A stretch of DNA of 64,000 nucleotides from the NCBI GenBank assembly GCA_963831155.1, contig CAWHOY010000005.1, positions 186,001 through 250,000 of the forward strand, given 5' to 3'. The notes under the pieces were generated by a model. That model did not search any database and was not told the DNA's origin. It worked only from the letters and a program-made list of their open reading frames with translations. The DNA is from CAVRXQ01 sp963831155 (GTDB lineage Bacteria > Actinomycetota > Acidimicrobiia > Acidimicrobiales > Bog-793). Shown in pieces: positions 50,928 through 60,477 of the stretch. Position numbers and translations under genes: made by a program. Each line of letters opens with the position of its first letter. The stretch's first letter is position 1.

Positions 50928-52868
50928 CTACGAGCCCAACGTCGTCTCGTCGGTGTCGTAGGCCGATTCGGCGTGCGAACCGATCTGCCCGTCTTCTGAC
51001 TCTGCCAGCTCTGTTATCGAGATGCGACAGCGCGCGATGACGATGTCGTCGCGTTGGCGTAACGCGCTCGATAGCACGAAATCGATGTGGTTGTGAAGCA
51101 GTGAATAGCGGGACTTGGAAGGCAGGATATCGGGGATGAGCACGACGATCTGCTCGTCTCGAGTCTGAGAGAGATTGTCGATCAGCTCGAGTATCGGCTG
51201 AACGACCGAAGCGAAGTCCGTCTCCAGAACGAGCAGCGGCATTCCGGGATTCCACCTGTCCCACGCCTCGCGCATCGACGCGGCGGTGTCGTTCTCGTCA
51301 CCTCTGGCGACGACCGTGACGGCGATGACCTCGTCGCCGATGCTCAGCGCGTCGCTCATGGCGTGCTCGGCGAGCTTGCTCACGTACGGAATCGGCACGA
51401 TGACGAGCGATCGCTGCCCGCGCGGCGCCCTCGGGGTGTCTCCCAGGGCGAGGCTCTGAAAAACCGCGTCGTAGTACTTCTTGATCCGCATGAACAAGAA
51501 AATGAACACCGGCACCGCGATCACGACGACGAACGCTCCTGAGGTGAACTTCGTCACGAGGAAGATCACTGTCGCCGCACCGGTCATCACCGCGCCGAGG
51601 GCGTTCAGCGCCATCCGCGGTTTCCAGGAGCCTTGGCGAGTGTGCAACCAGTGCACGACCAGGCCGGACTGGGCGAGCGTGAAGCCGGTGAACACCCCGA
51701 TCGCGAACAAAGGGATCAGACGATCGGTGTCCCCGTCCACCGCGACGAGGAGGACGCCCGACATGAGGGCGAGGGACCAGATCCCGTAGGCAAACGTCTG
51801 ACGGTCGCCGCGCAGCTGGAACAGATGCGGGAGGTAGTTGTCGCGGGCGAGGAGACTCGAAAGCACCGGCAGCCCGCCAAATGAGGTGTTGGCGGCGAGC
51901 GCCAACACGACCGTGACGCTGAGCGAGACCGCGAAGTACGCCCAGTGACGCCCGAGCGCCGTCTGCGTGATCTGGCTCAGCACCGTCTGGCCGGATCGCG
52001 GTCCGATGTGCCAGATCTTCGCCAGCCACGCCAGGCCGAGCAACATCGCGCCGAGGATCGTGCCGAGCAGGAGCTCCGTGCGCTTCGCGCGCTCGACGCG
52101 GGGTTCTTTGAACAGCGGCACGCCGTTGGCGATCGCCTCGACACCGGTGAGGGCCGAGCAGCCGGCGGAGAACGCCTTCAACACGAGGAGCACGCTGACG
52201 ACTTCGATGGCGTGCGTCGTCAAGAGGGAATGCCCAGGGAGCGGGCCGTGGCGGTCGAGGGGGTGGATGAGGCCGACGGCGATGACGGCGAAGATCCCGA
52301 TGATGAACAACATGGTCGGGAGCAAGAACGCGCGGGCCGCGTCGCCGAGGCCGCGCAGGTTTATCAGCGTGATCAACGCAAGGATGCCAAGACAGATCGG
52401 CACCGTCGACGAATGCAATGAGGGGTAAGCGGACGTCAACGCGCCGACACCCGCCGCGATGGAAACCGCGACGGTGAGGGTGTAGTCGACGATCAGCGCC
52501 GCGCCGGCGAGCAGGCTTGGCCACTTGCCGAGGTTCGCCCGCGAAACGGCGTAGGCGCCGCCGCCGCTCGGGTAGGCGTCGATCACCTGGCGATACGAGG
52601 CGACCAAGATCGTGAGAAGGACGACGATCACGATCGTGATCGGCCAGACGAGGTGGAGCGCGCCCACACCGGCGAGCGCGATGACGACGATGATCGCCTC
52701 CGGGCCGTACGCAACCGAGGTCAGCGCGTCGAGCGAGAGAGCGGAGAGCCCTTCGACGGGGGAGATCCGCTCCTTGACGGTCTCTGAAATGCGCAGCGGC
52801 TGGCCGACGAGCACTCGCCAGATCGATTCGAACGCCGCGGCGGTTCCGCTTCGCTCTTCGGCGGCCAT
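50928..52868 (-). CDS. APC superfamily permease, KimA-like potassium/amino acid transporter
   Basis: The protein is 646 residues from ATG 52868. It begins with the pattern LRISETVKERISPVEGLSALSLDALTSVAYGPEAI and then VIDAYPSGGGAYAVSRANLG, with about 12 membrane segments followed by a cytoplasmic C-terminal domain of some 150 residues (RSLVIVPIPYVSKLAEHAMSDAL, QIVVLIPDILPSKSRYSLLH). This layout resembles KimA/YdaO-type high-affinity potassium importers. No riboswitch is evident in the short upstream region. An upstream in-frame start at 52925 would add 19 residues. Confidence 0.85.
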   Translation of the reverse strand: MAAEERSGTAAAFESIWRVLVGQPLRISETVKERISPVEGLSALSLDALTSVAYGPEAIIVVIALAGVGALHLVWPITIVIVVLLTILVASYRQVIDAYPSGGGAYAVSRANLGKWPSLLAGAALIVDYTLTVAVSIAAGVGALTSAYPSLHSSTVPICLGILALITLINLRGLGDAARAFLLPTMLFIIGIFAVIAVGLIHPLDRHGPLPGHSLLTTHAIEVVSVLLVLKAFSAGCSALTGVEAIANGVPLFKEPRVERAKRTELLLGTILGAMLLGLAWLAKIWHIGPRSGQTVLSQITQTALGRHWAYFAVSLSVTVVLALAANTSFGGLPVLSSLLARDNYLPHLFQLRGDRQTFAYGIWSLALMSGVLLVAVDGDTDRLIPLFAIGVFTGFTLAQSGLVVHWLHTRQGSWKPRMALNALGAVMTGAATVIFLVTKFTSGAFVVVIAVPVFIFLFMRIKKYYDAVFQSLALGDTPRAPRGQRSLVIVPIPYVSKLAEHAMSDALSIGDEVIAVTVVARGDENDTAASMREAWDRWNPGMPLLVLETDFASVVQPILELIDNLSQTRDEQIVVLIPDILPSKSRYSLLHNHIDFVLSSALRQRDDIVIARCRISITELAESEDGQIGSHAESAYDTDETTLGS

Positions 52869-52974
52869 GGCGCTGATCGTACGGGTGGGGGGAGATCGCG
52901 GCGAGACGCATCCCTCCGTGGTCAACTACCCGACAGACCCGCCGCCGATCGGTGACGATGACGAGGAGGCCGAA

Positions 52975-53442
52975 ATGAGTGACGCAGCCGCCGCACCGAT
53001 GTACCCGCCGCACGAGCGAACGAAGCAGATTCTCTCAGGGCATGCCCGTCCGGTTCGTGTTCGCGATCAGTTGCCCCACGGCAACCCCTTCGCGCGATTC
53101 AACGCCTGGCTGGCCGTGAAGATTACCGACGGTGTCGGCTCGATGTGGTGCGCCTACGCGTTCGCGGGGCTCGCAATCGTCAGCCTGCCCGAAGCGATCA
53201 AGTCGCACTCTGCGGTGATCCTTGTCTCGTGGATCTCCCAGACGTTCCTCCAGTTGGTGCTGCTGTCGATCATCATGGTCGGCCAGAACATCTTGTCCGA
53301 GGCGTCGGACAAGCGTTCCGAATTCACCTACAAGGATGCGGAGGCGGTCCTCCACGAGGCGCGCGAGATCCAGCACCACCTCATGAACCAGGACGCCGCA
53401 CTCTCGGAGATCATCAAGCAGGTCGAAGCGATGAAGGCGTGA
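52975..53442 (+). CDS. DUF1003-like small membrane protein
   Basis: A 155-residue protein with a basic N-terminus, the segment NPFARFNAWLAVKITDGVGSMW and two membrane segments (about 58-75 and 85-105), then a cytoplasmic helical tail SIIMVGQNILSEASDKRSEF and EAREIQHHLMNQDAALSEIIKQ. The two-helix hairpin followed by a QN-containing helix is like DUF1003. Function unknown. ATG 52975 follows GAGGAGG (52962-52968). Divergent from the KimA-like gene; the FUSC gene starts 36 bases after it. Confidence 0.75.
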   Translation: MSDAAAAPMYPPHERTKQILSGHARPVRVRDQLPHGNPFARFNAWLAVKITDGVGSMWCAYAFAGLAIVSLPEAIKSHSAVILVSWISQTFLQLVLLSIIMVGQNILSEASDKRSEFTYKDAEAVLHEAREIQHHLMNQDAALSEIIKQVEAMKA

Positions 53443-53477
53443 TCGCGGCGGTGGTTTAACACGCGGTAGAACGATGC

Positions 53478-55679
53478 ATGGCCGACGTGGCGGTGGTGCG
53501 TCCGCCCTTCTTCTCGCTCGATCGCCTGCGCGAGGCGCTCTTGAACCTCCGCCCGGCGTGGTCATCCGTCGCCGCCTTTCGTGCCTTGCGCGCCCTTCTC
53601 GTCATCCCGGGGCTGTTCGCGATCGGCAGCGAAGTGCTCCACAACGGACAGCTGGCGCTGTTCGCGACCTTCGGTGGGTTCGCCGCCGTCATCCTGCCGA
53701 ATTTCGGCGGAACACGGCGGGACAAGCTCGTTGCGCACCTTGCTCTGGCGGTCGCCGGCACGGCGCTGATTCCGATCGGCACGGCGATCAACTCGTCGGC
53801 GGCGCTCGCGTCTCCGATCGCACTGGTCGTCGTATTCATCGTCATTATGGCCGGCGTCCTCGGATCGAACGCCACGTCCGGCACGATCGCAGTTCTGTTG
53901 GCCTTCATCCTCCCCGCCGCCTCGCCGGGAGCGATCTCGCTCGTGCCGTCACGCCTCGCTGGGTGGTGGATGGCTATGGCGGCGGGGACAATCGCCGAGC
54001 TTGTTCTCTCACCCCGGCCAGCAGGCGACAGGCTGCGCGCGGATGCGGCGCGCGCCGTCGATGCGGTCGCTTTGACGATCGACGCGCTCGGATCGCGTGA
54101 AGTGCATGATGACGATCTGCGTCAGGCGCACCAAACCCGCGACGAACTCATAGAAGCGTTCCGCCACGCACCGTCGCGGCCGATCGGAATCGGTGCCGCG
54201 GATCAAGCGATCGCCGACCTCGCGGAAGCCGTGCAGTGGGCGGTCTCGCTCGTTGACGAGGTCGCGCGCGAGACGGGTGATCTCCCTGAGCTCGACGAGA
54301 CGGATTGCGCATTGTTGACGACCTCGTCGGCCGTGCTCAGCGGCGCCGGTCGGCTCCTTCGAGGCGAGCGAGTCGACCTACGGATCGGCGAGCTCGAGAC
54401 GCTGATGCGCGAGCGAGACGAGAGCATGTGCACGTATAGCGCGAGCTCTGAAACCACGGAGAAATCGATCCACCTCTCGTTCCACGCTCGCATGATTGCG
54501 AGCGCCGCAAGGACGGCGGCGCTCGACGCACTCACCGTCGCCCGGCGCGGAACGCGATCGGTGATCGCCGAGGATGAGGCTCGGGGCGCCCACACCTTGT
54601 CCGCGAAAACCGGGCGCATGTCCGAGTATCTGTCGTCCCTTTTTGCGGCCCTGAGGATTCATTCTGGTCTCGCGTCGGTGACGTTCCTCAACGCGGTGCG
54701 CGGCGCCGTTGCTATCGCGGCGGCGGTCGCGATCGCCGATCTGACGAACGTCCAACACGGCTTCTGGGTCGTGCTCGGCGCCCTGACCGTCCTGCGCACG
54801 AACGCCGCGTCGACCGGGGTGAACGCCTGGCGGGCGCTGCTCGGTACCGCGATCGGTTTTGCGATCGGCGCGGCGCTCTTGCAAGGAATCGGGGGGAACA
54901 CAGCCGTGCTGTGGGCGATTTTCCCGATCGGCGTGGCCGTCGCCGCCTACACGCCCGGGACGGCGCCGTTCGCCGTTGCCCAGGCAGGGTTCACCGTTGT
55001 GCTCGTCGTCGTCTACAACCTGATCGTTCCGGTCGGATGGACGATCGGCGTCGTCCGCATCGAGGACGTGGCGATCGGCGTCGCCGTCAGCCTCGTCGCC
55101 GGCGTGCTGTTCTGGCCGCGGGGCGCGTCGGGAGTGGTGCGCGATGACCTCGCCGATGCGTTCCACTACGACGGGCTGTTCCTCGTGCAATCGACGGCGT
55201 GGGCACTCGGTCGCCGTACCGCCCCACCCGACGCCGGTGAGAACGCGGCCCGCTCGGACACCCGACTCGGCGACGCGGCGCGGGCGCTGATGCTCGAGCA
55301 GGGCGTGCGACACGTTCCCAAGGAACAGACGTGGCGCCTCGTCTCGGCTGTGGGCCGCGTGCGCTCGGCCGCCCGCTCGCTCGCGGTTGGGCTCCACCAC
55401 GACGAGGTCGACGACGAGGTGTCGTTGCCGCTCCTCGCGCAGGCCGTCCATCTCGCCGGCGTCTGCGACGACTATTCGTCGCGCATCGCCAATCGGCCCA
55501 CCACCGTCGCGCAGGAACTCGCCGGTCTCGCCTTCATCGCGCCGAACATGCAGCGTCCCGAAGCGGGATACGGCCGTTGGGTGCGCGAGCACCTCGACAA
55601 CGTCGGCGACGAGATCGACTCACTCGTCGAGCCGGTGGAGCGGGTCGCCGCGACGCGCAAGGTGCCGTGGTGGCGGTGA
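53478..55679 (+). CDS. FUSC family membrane protein (aromatic acid exporter-like)
   Basis: A 733-residue protein with two membrane blocks. The N-terminal block (about 35-180) begins ALFATFGGFAAVILPNFGG, a long cytoplasmic helical region lies between about 185 and 395, and the second block (about 405-550) contains the FUSC signature like HGFWVVLGALTVLRTNAASTGVNAWRALLGTAIGF. This matches FUSC/YccS/AaeB-type proteins that export aromatic acids. The C-terminal 180 residues are cytoplasmic. It lies 36 bases after the DUF1003-like gene, likely an operon. Confidence 0.88.
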   Translation: MADVAVVRPPFFSLDRLREALLNLRPAWSSVAAFRALRALLVIPGLFAIGSEVLHNGQLALFATFGGFAAVILPNFGGTRRDKLVAHLALAVAGTALIPIGTAINSSAALASPIALVVVFIVIMAGVLGSNATSGTIAVLLAFILPAASPGAISLVPSRLAGWWMAMAAGTIAELVLSPRPAGDRLRADAARAVDAVALTIDALGSREVHDDDLRQAHQTRDELIEAFRHAPSRPIGIGAADQAIADLAEAVQWAVSLVDEVARETGDLPELDETDCALLTTSSAVLSGAGRLLRGERVDLRIGELETLMRERDESMCTYSASSETTEKSIHLSFHARMIASAARTAALDALTVARRGTRSVIAEDEARGAHTLSAKTGRMSEYLSSLFAALRIHSGLASVTFLNAVRGAVAIAAAVAIADLTNVQHGFWVVLGALTVLRTNAASTGVNAWRALLGTAIGFAIGAALLQGIGGNTAVLWAIFPIGVAVAAYTPGTAPFAVAQAGFTVVLVVVYNLIVPVGWTIGVVRIEDVAIGVAVSLVAGVLFWPRGASGVVRDDLADAFHYDGLFLVQSTAWALGRRTAPPDAGENAARSDTRLGDAARALMLEQGVRHVPKEQTWRLVSAVGRVRSAARSLAVGLHHDEVDDEVSLPLLAQAVHLAGVCDDYSSRIANRPTTVAQELAGLAFIAPNMQRPEAGYGRWVREHLDNVGDEIDSLVEPVERVAATRKVPWWR

Positions 55680-55685
55680 CCGCCG

Positions 55686-57284
55686 TTAGCGCCGTTCGCG
55701 CCGCTCCTTGACAAACTTCTCGCGCACCTGCTCGCGACGCGCCTGCAGCTCCCGGTAGCTCAAACGCTCGGTGTCGGCGGAGACGCCGTACATCGCCCGC
55801 ACGCCGGTCAAGTCGACGCCGGTCGTGCGGGGATCGAGGCCGATCTCTGACGCGATCCGTCCGCCGTATCGCTGGGCGAAGTACGTCGCGATCGCGACCA
55901 CCTCACCGAGGAGGTCGACGTCTGGTGCGAACGTAGCGACGGCACCGTCGACGAACAAGATGTCCTTCACAAAGAGCATCAGCTCCTTCGGCATCTTTGC
56001 CCCGTACGACAAAAGGTGCTGCGTGAGCTCGCGCAGCTGGCGGGTGAGCTCCTCGGCCGACATCTCGACGACATCTTGCGGTGGGCCGTCGAGGCCGAGG
56101 TCGACGATCACCTTGTCGATGTCGGCGTCCTTTGGCAGCGCGCCGAGGTCGCGCAACGCTTCGACCTGGGCACGGACGTTGTTCATCGTCCCCGCCATCA
56201 CGAGCCGCAGAAACGCGACGCGGTGCGGTTCCTCGAGCCGGCCGGTGATGCCGTAGTCCAACAGCGCGACGCGTCCGTCCTCGCGCACGAACAGGTTGCC
56301 GCCGTGCAGATCGCCGTGGAAGACGCCGAAGAGCATCGCCCCTTCGAGAAGCGAGACGACCGCCGCGTGGAGAACCTGCTCGGTGTCGATTCCCGCGGCG
56401 CGCATCGAGGCGACGTCGTCCCAGGCGTAGCCGTCGAGTCGCTCCATGACGATCACCCGCCGCGTGATGAGGCGCGGATGCGGGCGGGGAACGACGATCG
56501 CCCGCTGACCGGTCGTCGCCAGCACTTCGGCGATATCGAGCATGTTCTCGGACTCCAGGCGGAAGTCGAGCTCTTCGACGATCGTCTCGGCGAACAGTTC
56601 GATGAGCGCCGGCGGGTTCGCCAGTACCGCGACAGGGATCCGGCCGACGAGGAACGGCGCGATGAAGCTCATCACGGCGAGGTCGTGGTGGACGAGCTCG
56701 GCGACACGCGGCCGCTGCACCTTCACGACGACCTCCTCGCCGGTGACGAGTCGCGCCCTGTGCACCTGCGCGATCGAGGCCGCGGCGACGGGTTCGGTCG
56801 AGAACTCGGCGAAGATCTCTTCGATTGGCCGCCCGAAATCGGATTCCACGACCTCGCGCACGTCAGAGAAGCGTTCGGCCGGAACGCGATCGCGCAGCAA
56901 CTTGAACTCGCCGACGAGCTCGGGCGGGAAGATCCCCTCGCCAGAAGAGAGGATCTGGCCGAGCTTGATGTAGGTGGGACCGAGCCGTTGAAAGGCGATC
57001 CGCAGGCGGCGTGACAACCCGGCCCGCGACGCCGAGCGGCCGCGGCGACGATCGCGTAGGTACCAGAGCGCCACCGCCCAGCCGATCTGCGATGAGACGC
57101 GCCCGATGCGGCGCAACGGTGGCAGGCGGCGCCTTCGCAACAGCTCCGGCACCTCGTCTTGGGTCGCGCGGCGGATGAGGTCGAGACCGATCAGCCACGG
57201 CAGCTCGTCGCGCTCGACGAGCCACGGCGCGTCGTCCGAGAATCCCCCGACCGCGAGGTCGACCGGCGCGGAGCGCGTTGTCAG
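55686..57284 (-). CDS. ABC1/UbiB family atypical kinase, probable CTG start
   Basis: The kinase has AFQRLGPTYIKLGQILSSGEGIFPPELVGEF with the KxGQ motif, the Ala-rich loop EPVAAASIAQVHRARL, the catalytic FHGDLHGGNLF and LLDYGITG (DYG in place of DFG), and a C-terminal helical part. ABC1 kinases support quinone synthesis or lipid homeostasis. The CTG at 57284 overlaps the fabF stop (CTGA) and gives 532 residues; the 44 residues before the first GTG (57152), including DDAPWLVERDELPWLIGLDL, have full coding bias, so GTG seems too late. Last gene of the fab operon. Confidence 0.9.
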   Translation of the reverse strand: MTTRSAPVDLAVGGFSDDAPWLVERDELPWLIGLDLIRRATQDEVPELLRRRRLPPLRRIGRVSSQIGWAVALWYLRDRRRGRSASRAGLSRRLRIAFQRLGPTYIKLGQILSSGEGIFPPELVGEFKLLRDRVPAERFSDVREVVESDFGRPIEEIFAEFSTEPVAAASIAQVHRARLVTGEEVVVKVQRPRVAELVHHDLAVMSFIAPFLVGRIPVAVLANPPALIELFAETIVEELDFRLESENMLDIAEVLATTGQRAIVVPRPHPRLITRRVIVMERLDGYAWDDVASMRAAGIDTEQVLHAAVVSLLEGAMLFGVFHGDLHGGNLFVREDGRVALLDYGITGRLEEPHRVAFLRLVMAGTMNNVRAQVEALRDLGALPKDADIDKVIVDLGLDGPPQDVVEMSAEELTRQLRELTQHLLSYGAKMPKELMLFVKDILFVDGAVATFAPDVDLLGEVVAIATYFAQRYGGRIASEIGLDPRTTGVDLTGVRAMYGVSADTERLSYRELQARREQVREKFVKERRERR

Positions 57285-58483
57285 GAGCTGAACGGGGCGA
57301 ACACGAGGCACCCGTTGTGCCCGCCGAACCCGAAGCTGTTCGACAACACTGGTCCGGGTGTGAACGGCCGGGGACCCCCGGTGACGATGTCGAGATGGAT
57401 CTCTGGGTCCTGCTCCTCGAGCCCGGCCGTCGGCGGGATGACGCCGCGCTCGATCGACATCACCGAGGCCACGGCTTCGAGCGCGCCGGCGGCGGCGAGC
57501 GAGTGACCGGTGACGCCTTTGATCGAGGTGACCGGCGGGCCTGGGCGTCCGAACACCTTCTCGATCGCCTCCGCCTCGGCGAGGTCGTTGAGCGGAGTCG
57601 ACGTCCCATGCGCATTGATGTGCGTGACTTGCGCGGGTGTGAGGCTGGCGTCTTCGAGAGCGAGCTCCATGCACGAGATCGCGCCGGCACCACCCGGAGA
57701 TGGCGCAGTGATGTGGTAGGCGTCGGCGGTTGACGCGTATCCGAGGAGCTCGGCGTAGATCCGCGCGCCGCGTGCCTTCGCGTGCTCGATCTCTTCGATC
57801 ACCAGAGCTCCGGCTCCCTCGCCGATCACGAATCCGTCGCGGCGGCGGTCGAACGGGCGGGAGTTTCCCGATGTCGACAGTGCGGTCATGTTCGTGAAGG
57901 CGGCGATGCCGATCGGCGCCATCCCGTCGACGGGAGTCGTCGCTGCCTCGGCGCCGCCGGTGATCACCGCGTCGCAGCGGCCGTTACGGATCAGCCACAG
58001 CGCGTTGCCGATCGACTGTGTGCCGGCCGCGCAGGCGGTGACGATCGTCTCGCACGGTCCGCGGAAGCCGAAGCGCATCGAGATGCCCGCCGCGCCGGCG
58101 TTGCCCATGATCATCGGCACGAGTCGCGGTGAGACCCAGCGCGGGCCCTTGTTGATCGAGACCTGGATCTGGCCCTGCAAGGTGGCGAGTCCTCCGACTC
58201 CTGTCCCGAATATGACGCCGGAGCGGATCGGGTCGGTCTCGGTCGGACCCGAGTCGTCGATCGCGAGTTGCGCGGCGGCGATTGACATCTGCGCGAAGCG
58301 GTCGAGGTGGCGCGCCTCTTTCGGGTCGAACCAGTCGGCCGGGTCGAAGTCGTCGACGCGGCGCGTTTCGGTGGCGTGCGGGCCATTCAGTCCCTCGAAG
58401 AACGCCTCCTTGCCCGTGCCGCAGCAGGAGACGACGCCGAGGCCGGTGACGACGACCCGTCGGGCGCCGGGTTCTGTTATCAA
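57281..58483 (-). CDS. fabF: Beta-ketoacyl-ACP synthase II
   Basis: FabF condenses malonyl-ACP with growing acyl-ACP. The Cys-His-His triad is visible: cysteine in TIVTACAAGTQSIGNAL, histidines in INAHGTSTPLND and KGVTGHSLAAAGALE. The protein begins VVVTGLGVVSCCGTGKEAF and has 400 residues. TTG at 58483 overlaps the acpP stop as TTGA. Confidence 0.96.
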   Translation of the reverse strand: MITEPGARRVVVTGLGVVSCCGTGKEAFFEGLNGPHATETRRVDDFDPADWFDPKEARHLDRFAQMSIAAAQLAIDDSGPTETDPIRSGVIFGTGVGGLATLQGQIQVSINKGPRWVSPRLVPMIMGNAGAAGISMRFGFRGPCETIVTACAAGTQSIGNALWLIRNGRCDAVITGGAEAATTPVDGMAPIGIAAFTNMTALSTSGNSRPFDRRRDGFVIGEGAGALVIEEIEHAKARGARIYAELLGYASTADAYHITAPSPGGAGAISCMELALEDASLTPAQVTHINAHGTSTPLNDLAEAEAIEKVFGRPGPPVTSIKGVTGHSLAAAGALEAVASVMSIERGVIPPTAGLEEQDPEIHLDIVTGGPRPFTPGPVLSNSFGFGGHNGCLVFAPFSS

Positions 58484-58719
58484 AGCTTGCCGAGCACGAG
58501 GTCGTACGCCTGGCCGACGGTTTCGACCCCGTCGAGCTCCGACTCGTCGACGGTGATGTTGAAGCTCTCCTCGAGGGCCATCACGAATTCGACGAGGTCG
58601 AGGCTGTCGGCATCGAGATCGTTGGCGAAGCTCGCCTCGGGGACGACCTTCTCCGCCGGTACCTGTAGCACCTCAACGGCGCAGTTCCTGAACTTCTCGA
58701 AAGTGGCGTCGTCGCTCAC
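58480..58719 (-). CDS. acpP: Acyl carrier protein
   Basis: The 79-residue carrier has the phosphopantetheine site in DADSLDLVEFVMALE, serine 39. It follows fabG by 97 bases that hold no gene, and overlaps fabF by four bases. An ATG at 58719 with GAGGAGCAAATC just upstream. Confidence 0.97.
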   Translation of the reverse strand: MSDDATFEKFRNCAVEVLQVPAEKVVPEASFANDLDADSLDLVEFVMALEESFNITVDESELDGVETVGQAYDLVLGKL

Positions 58720-58816
58720 GATTTGCTCCTCGTCGAGTCTCGAGTGGATGTCCGATCGGCTTCCGTCATCAGTAGACCCCTATGACAGTAGTTAGGACTT
58801 CCTTGGATTCCGCGAC

Positions 58817-59545
58817 TCACATCCCCATCCCCAGCCCGCCGTCGACGGCGACCACGGCGCCGGTGATGTAGGCGGACTCGTCGGAGCACAAGAACGCGAC
58901 GACCGCCGCTACCTCGTCTGGATCGGCAGCCCGCCCGAGCGGGACCCGCGACATCAGCGCCTCCACCTGGGCATCGTTCACCGCCGCGAGCATGTCGGTC
59001 TGGACGAGCCCCGGCGCGACGACGTTCGCCGTCACCGATCGGCTGGCGACCTCCCGGGCGACGGAGCGGGCGAGGCCGATCAGCCCAGCCTTCGCTGCTG
59101 CGTAGTTCGCCTGGCCGGCGTTGCCCATCATCGCCACCACAGAGGAGAGGTAGACGATGCGGCCGAAGCGCGCCCGCACCATCCGCGGCAGCGCACGCTT
59201 CGTTGCGCGGAAACACGCCGTCAGGTCGGTGTCGATGACGACTTCGAAGCGTTCCTCGCTCATGCGCAGCATCAAGCCGTCCTCGGTGATTCCCGCCGAA
59301 CAGACGAGCACCTCTACCGGGCCGAGCTCAGCTTCGATCTTGGAGAAGGCAGCGTCGATCGCCGCGTCGTCGGTGACGTCGCAGGCGACGGGAAAAAGCG
59401 GCAGCGTCTCGTTGTCGCCGCCCAAGTCCAATGGAGGCGCGTTGCGGTAGCCGACGGCGACGCGCGCACCGTTGTGCTGCAGCCGCCGCGCGCTGGCGAG
59501 CCCGATGCCGCGCGACCCGCCGGTAACGAACGCCACCCGGTTCAT
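58817..59545 (-). CDS. fabG: 3-oxoacyl-ACP reductase
   Basis: A classical SDR of 242 residues. It has the cofactor motif FVTGGSRGIGLASAR, NAG-like CSAGITEDGL, the serine in RIVYLSSVVAMMG, the YxxxK pair in NYAAAKAGLIGLARS, and a closing VVAVDGGLGMGM. FabG reduces 3-oxoacyl-ACP. ATG 59545 overlaps the fabH stop (ATGA). Confidence 0.96.
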   Translation of the reverse strand: MNRVAFVTGGSRGIGLASARRLQHNGARVAVGYRNAPPLDLGGDNETLPLFPVACDVTDDAAIDAAFSKIEAELGPVEVLVCSAGITEDGLMLRMSEERFEVVIDTDLTACFRATKRALPRMVRARFGRIVYLSSVVAMMGNAGQANYAAAKAGLIGLARSVAREVASRSVTANVVAPGLVQTDMLAAVNDAQVEALMSRVPLGRAADPDEVAAVVAFLCSDESAYITGAVVAVDGGLGMGM

Positions 59546-60477
59546 TTGATGCCCCGGCGCCCCCACCGGATGATCACCGACGCCCACGTCATGCCGGCAC
59601 CGAACCCCGACAAGAGTACGAGGTCGCCCTCTTGCAAACGCCCGTTGTCGGCGGCCTCGGCGAGTGCCAGCGGGATCGAGGCGGCGGAGGTGTTCCCTGT
59701 CCGATCGAGCACGTAGGCGGTGCGGTCGTTCGAGATCTTCAACCGCTCGTTGACGGCCTCGATGATTCGCTTGTTCGCTTGGTGCGGGACGAACAGCGCG
59801 AGGTCCTGAGGGCTGACGTCGGCGCGTTCTAGGACCTTTGTGATCGAGTCAACCTCGGCGCGCACCGCGCGCCGGTAGACCTCGCGCCCGTCCATCCGAA
59901 TCGGACATCCGAGCTCCGCATAAAGCAGCGGTGCCGCCGAGCCGTCGGCGCCGAGGTCGTAAGCCAAGACGAGCTCGTCGTCCGCCCCGGACTCGACGAC
60001 GACCGCGCCGGCCGCGTCGCCGAAGAGAATCGCTGTCGCGCGGTCATCGAAATCGGTCACCCGCGACAAAGTGTCCGAGCCGATGACGAGAGCCCGGTTG
60101 ACGCCGGTGCGGATCAGCGCATCCGCCATCGTCAGCGCGTAAGAGAAGCCAGCGCAAGCTGCGTTGAGATCGAACGCGCCCCCGACGCAGCCGAGCTCGT
60201 TGTGGATCACCGAGGACGCGGCGGGGATCGTCTGGTCCGGCGTCGTCGTTGCCACGACGAGCAGGTCGATGTCCGTGCCGCTCCTGGCGGCGCGTTCGAG
60301 CGCCGCGCGCCCTGCTTCGACGGCGAGGCCGATCGTCGTCCCGCCGACGTGCCGCTCGCGGATACCGGTGCGTTCGACGATCCATTCGTCGGTCGTGTCG
60401 AGGCGCTCTTCGAACCACGCGTTCGTGAGGACTTTCGCCGGGAGCGCTGAGCCCCAGCCGGTGATCGCCGCACCCAT
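59542..60477 (-). CDS. fabH: Beta-ketoacyl-ACP synthase III
   Basis: FabH starts fatty acid chains from acyl-CoA and malonyl-ACP. The catalytic triad is present: Cys108 in LNAACAGFSYAL, His in FVPHQANKRII and Asn in DRTGNTSAASIP. Length 311. ATG 60477 shares one base with the fabD stop (TGATG). Confidence 0.96.
   Translation of the reverse strand: MGAAITGWGSALPAKVLTNAWFEERLDTTDEWIVERTGIRERHVGGTTIGLAVEAGRAALERAARSGTDIDLLVVATTTPDQTIPAASSVIHNELGCVGGAFDLNAACAGFSYALTMADALIRTGVNRALVIGSDTLSRVTDFDDRATAILFGDAAGAVVVESGADDELVLAYDLGADGSAAPLLYAELGCPIRMDGREVYRRAVRAEVDSITKVLERADVSPQDLALFVPHQANKRIIEAVNERLKISNDRTAYVLDRTGNTSAASIPLALAEAADNGRLQEGDLVLLSGFGAGMTWASVIIRWGRRGIK

Noticed and set aside
52869..52974. 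Possible c-di-AMP riboswitch upstream of the KimA-like gene
   Set aside because: The gap is only about 106 bases and is shared with a divergent gene; no ydaO-type conserved core is visible.
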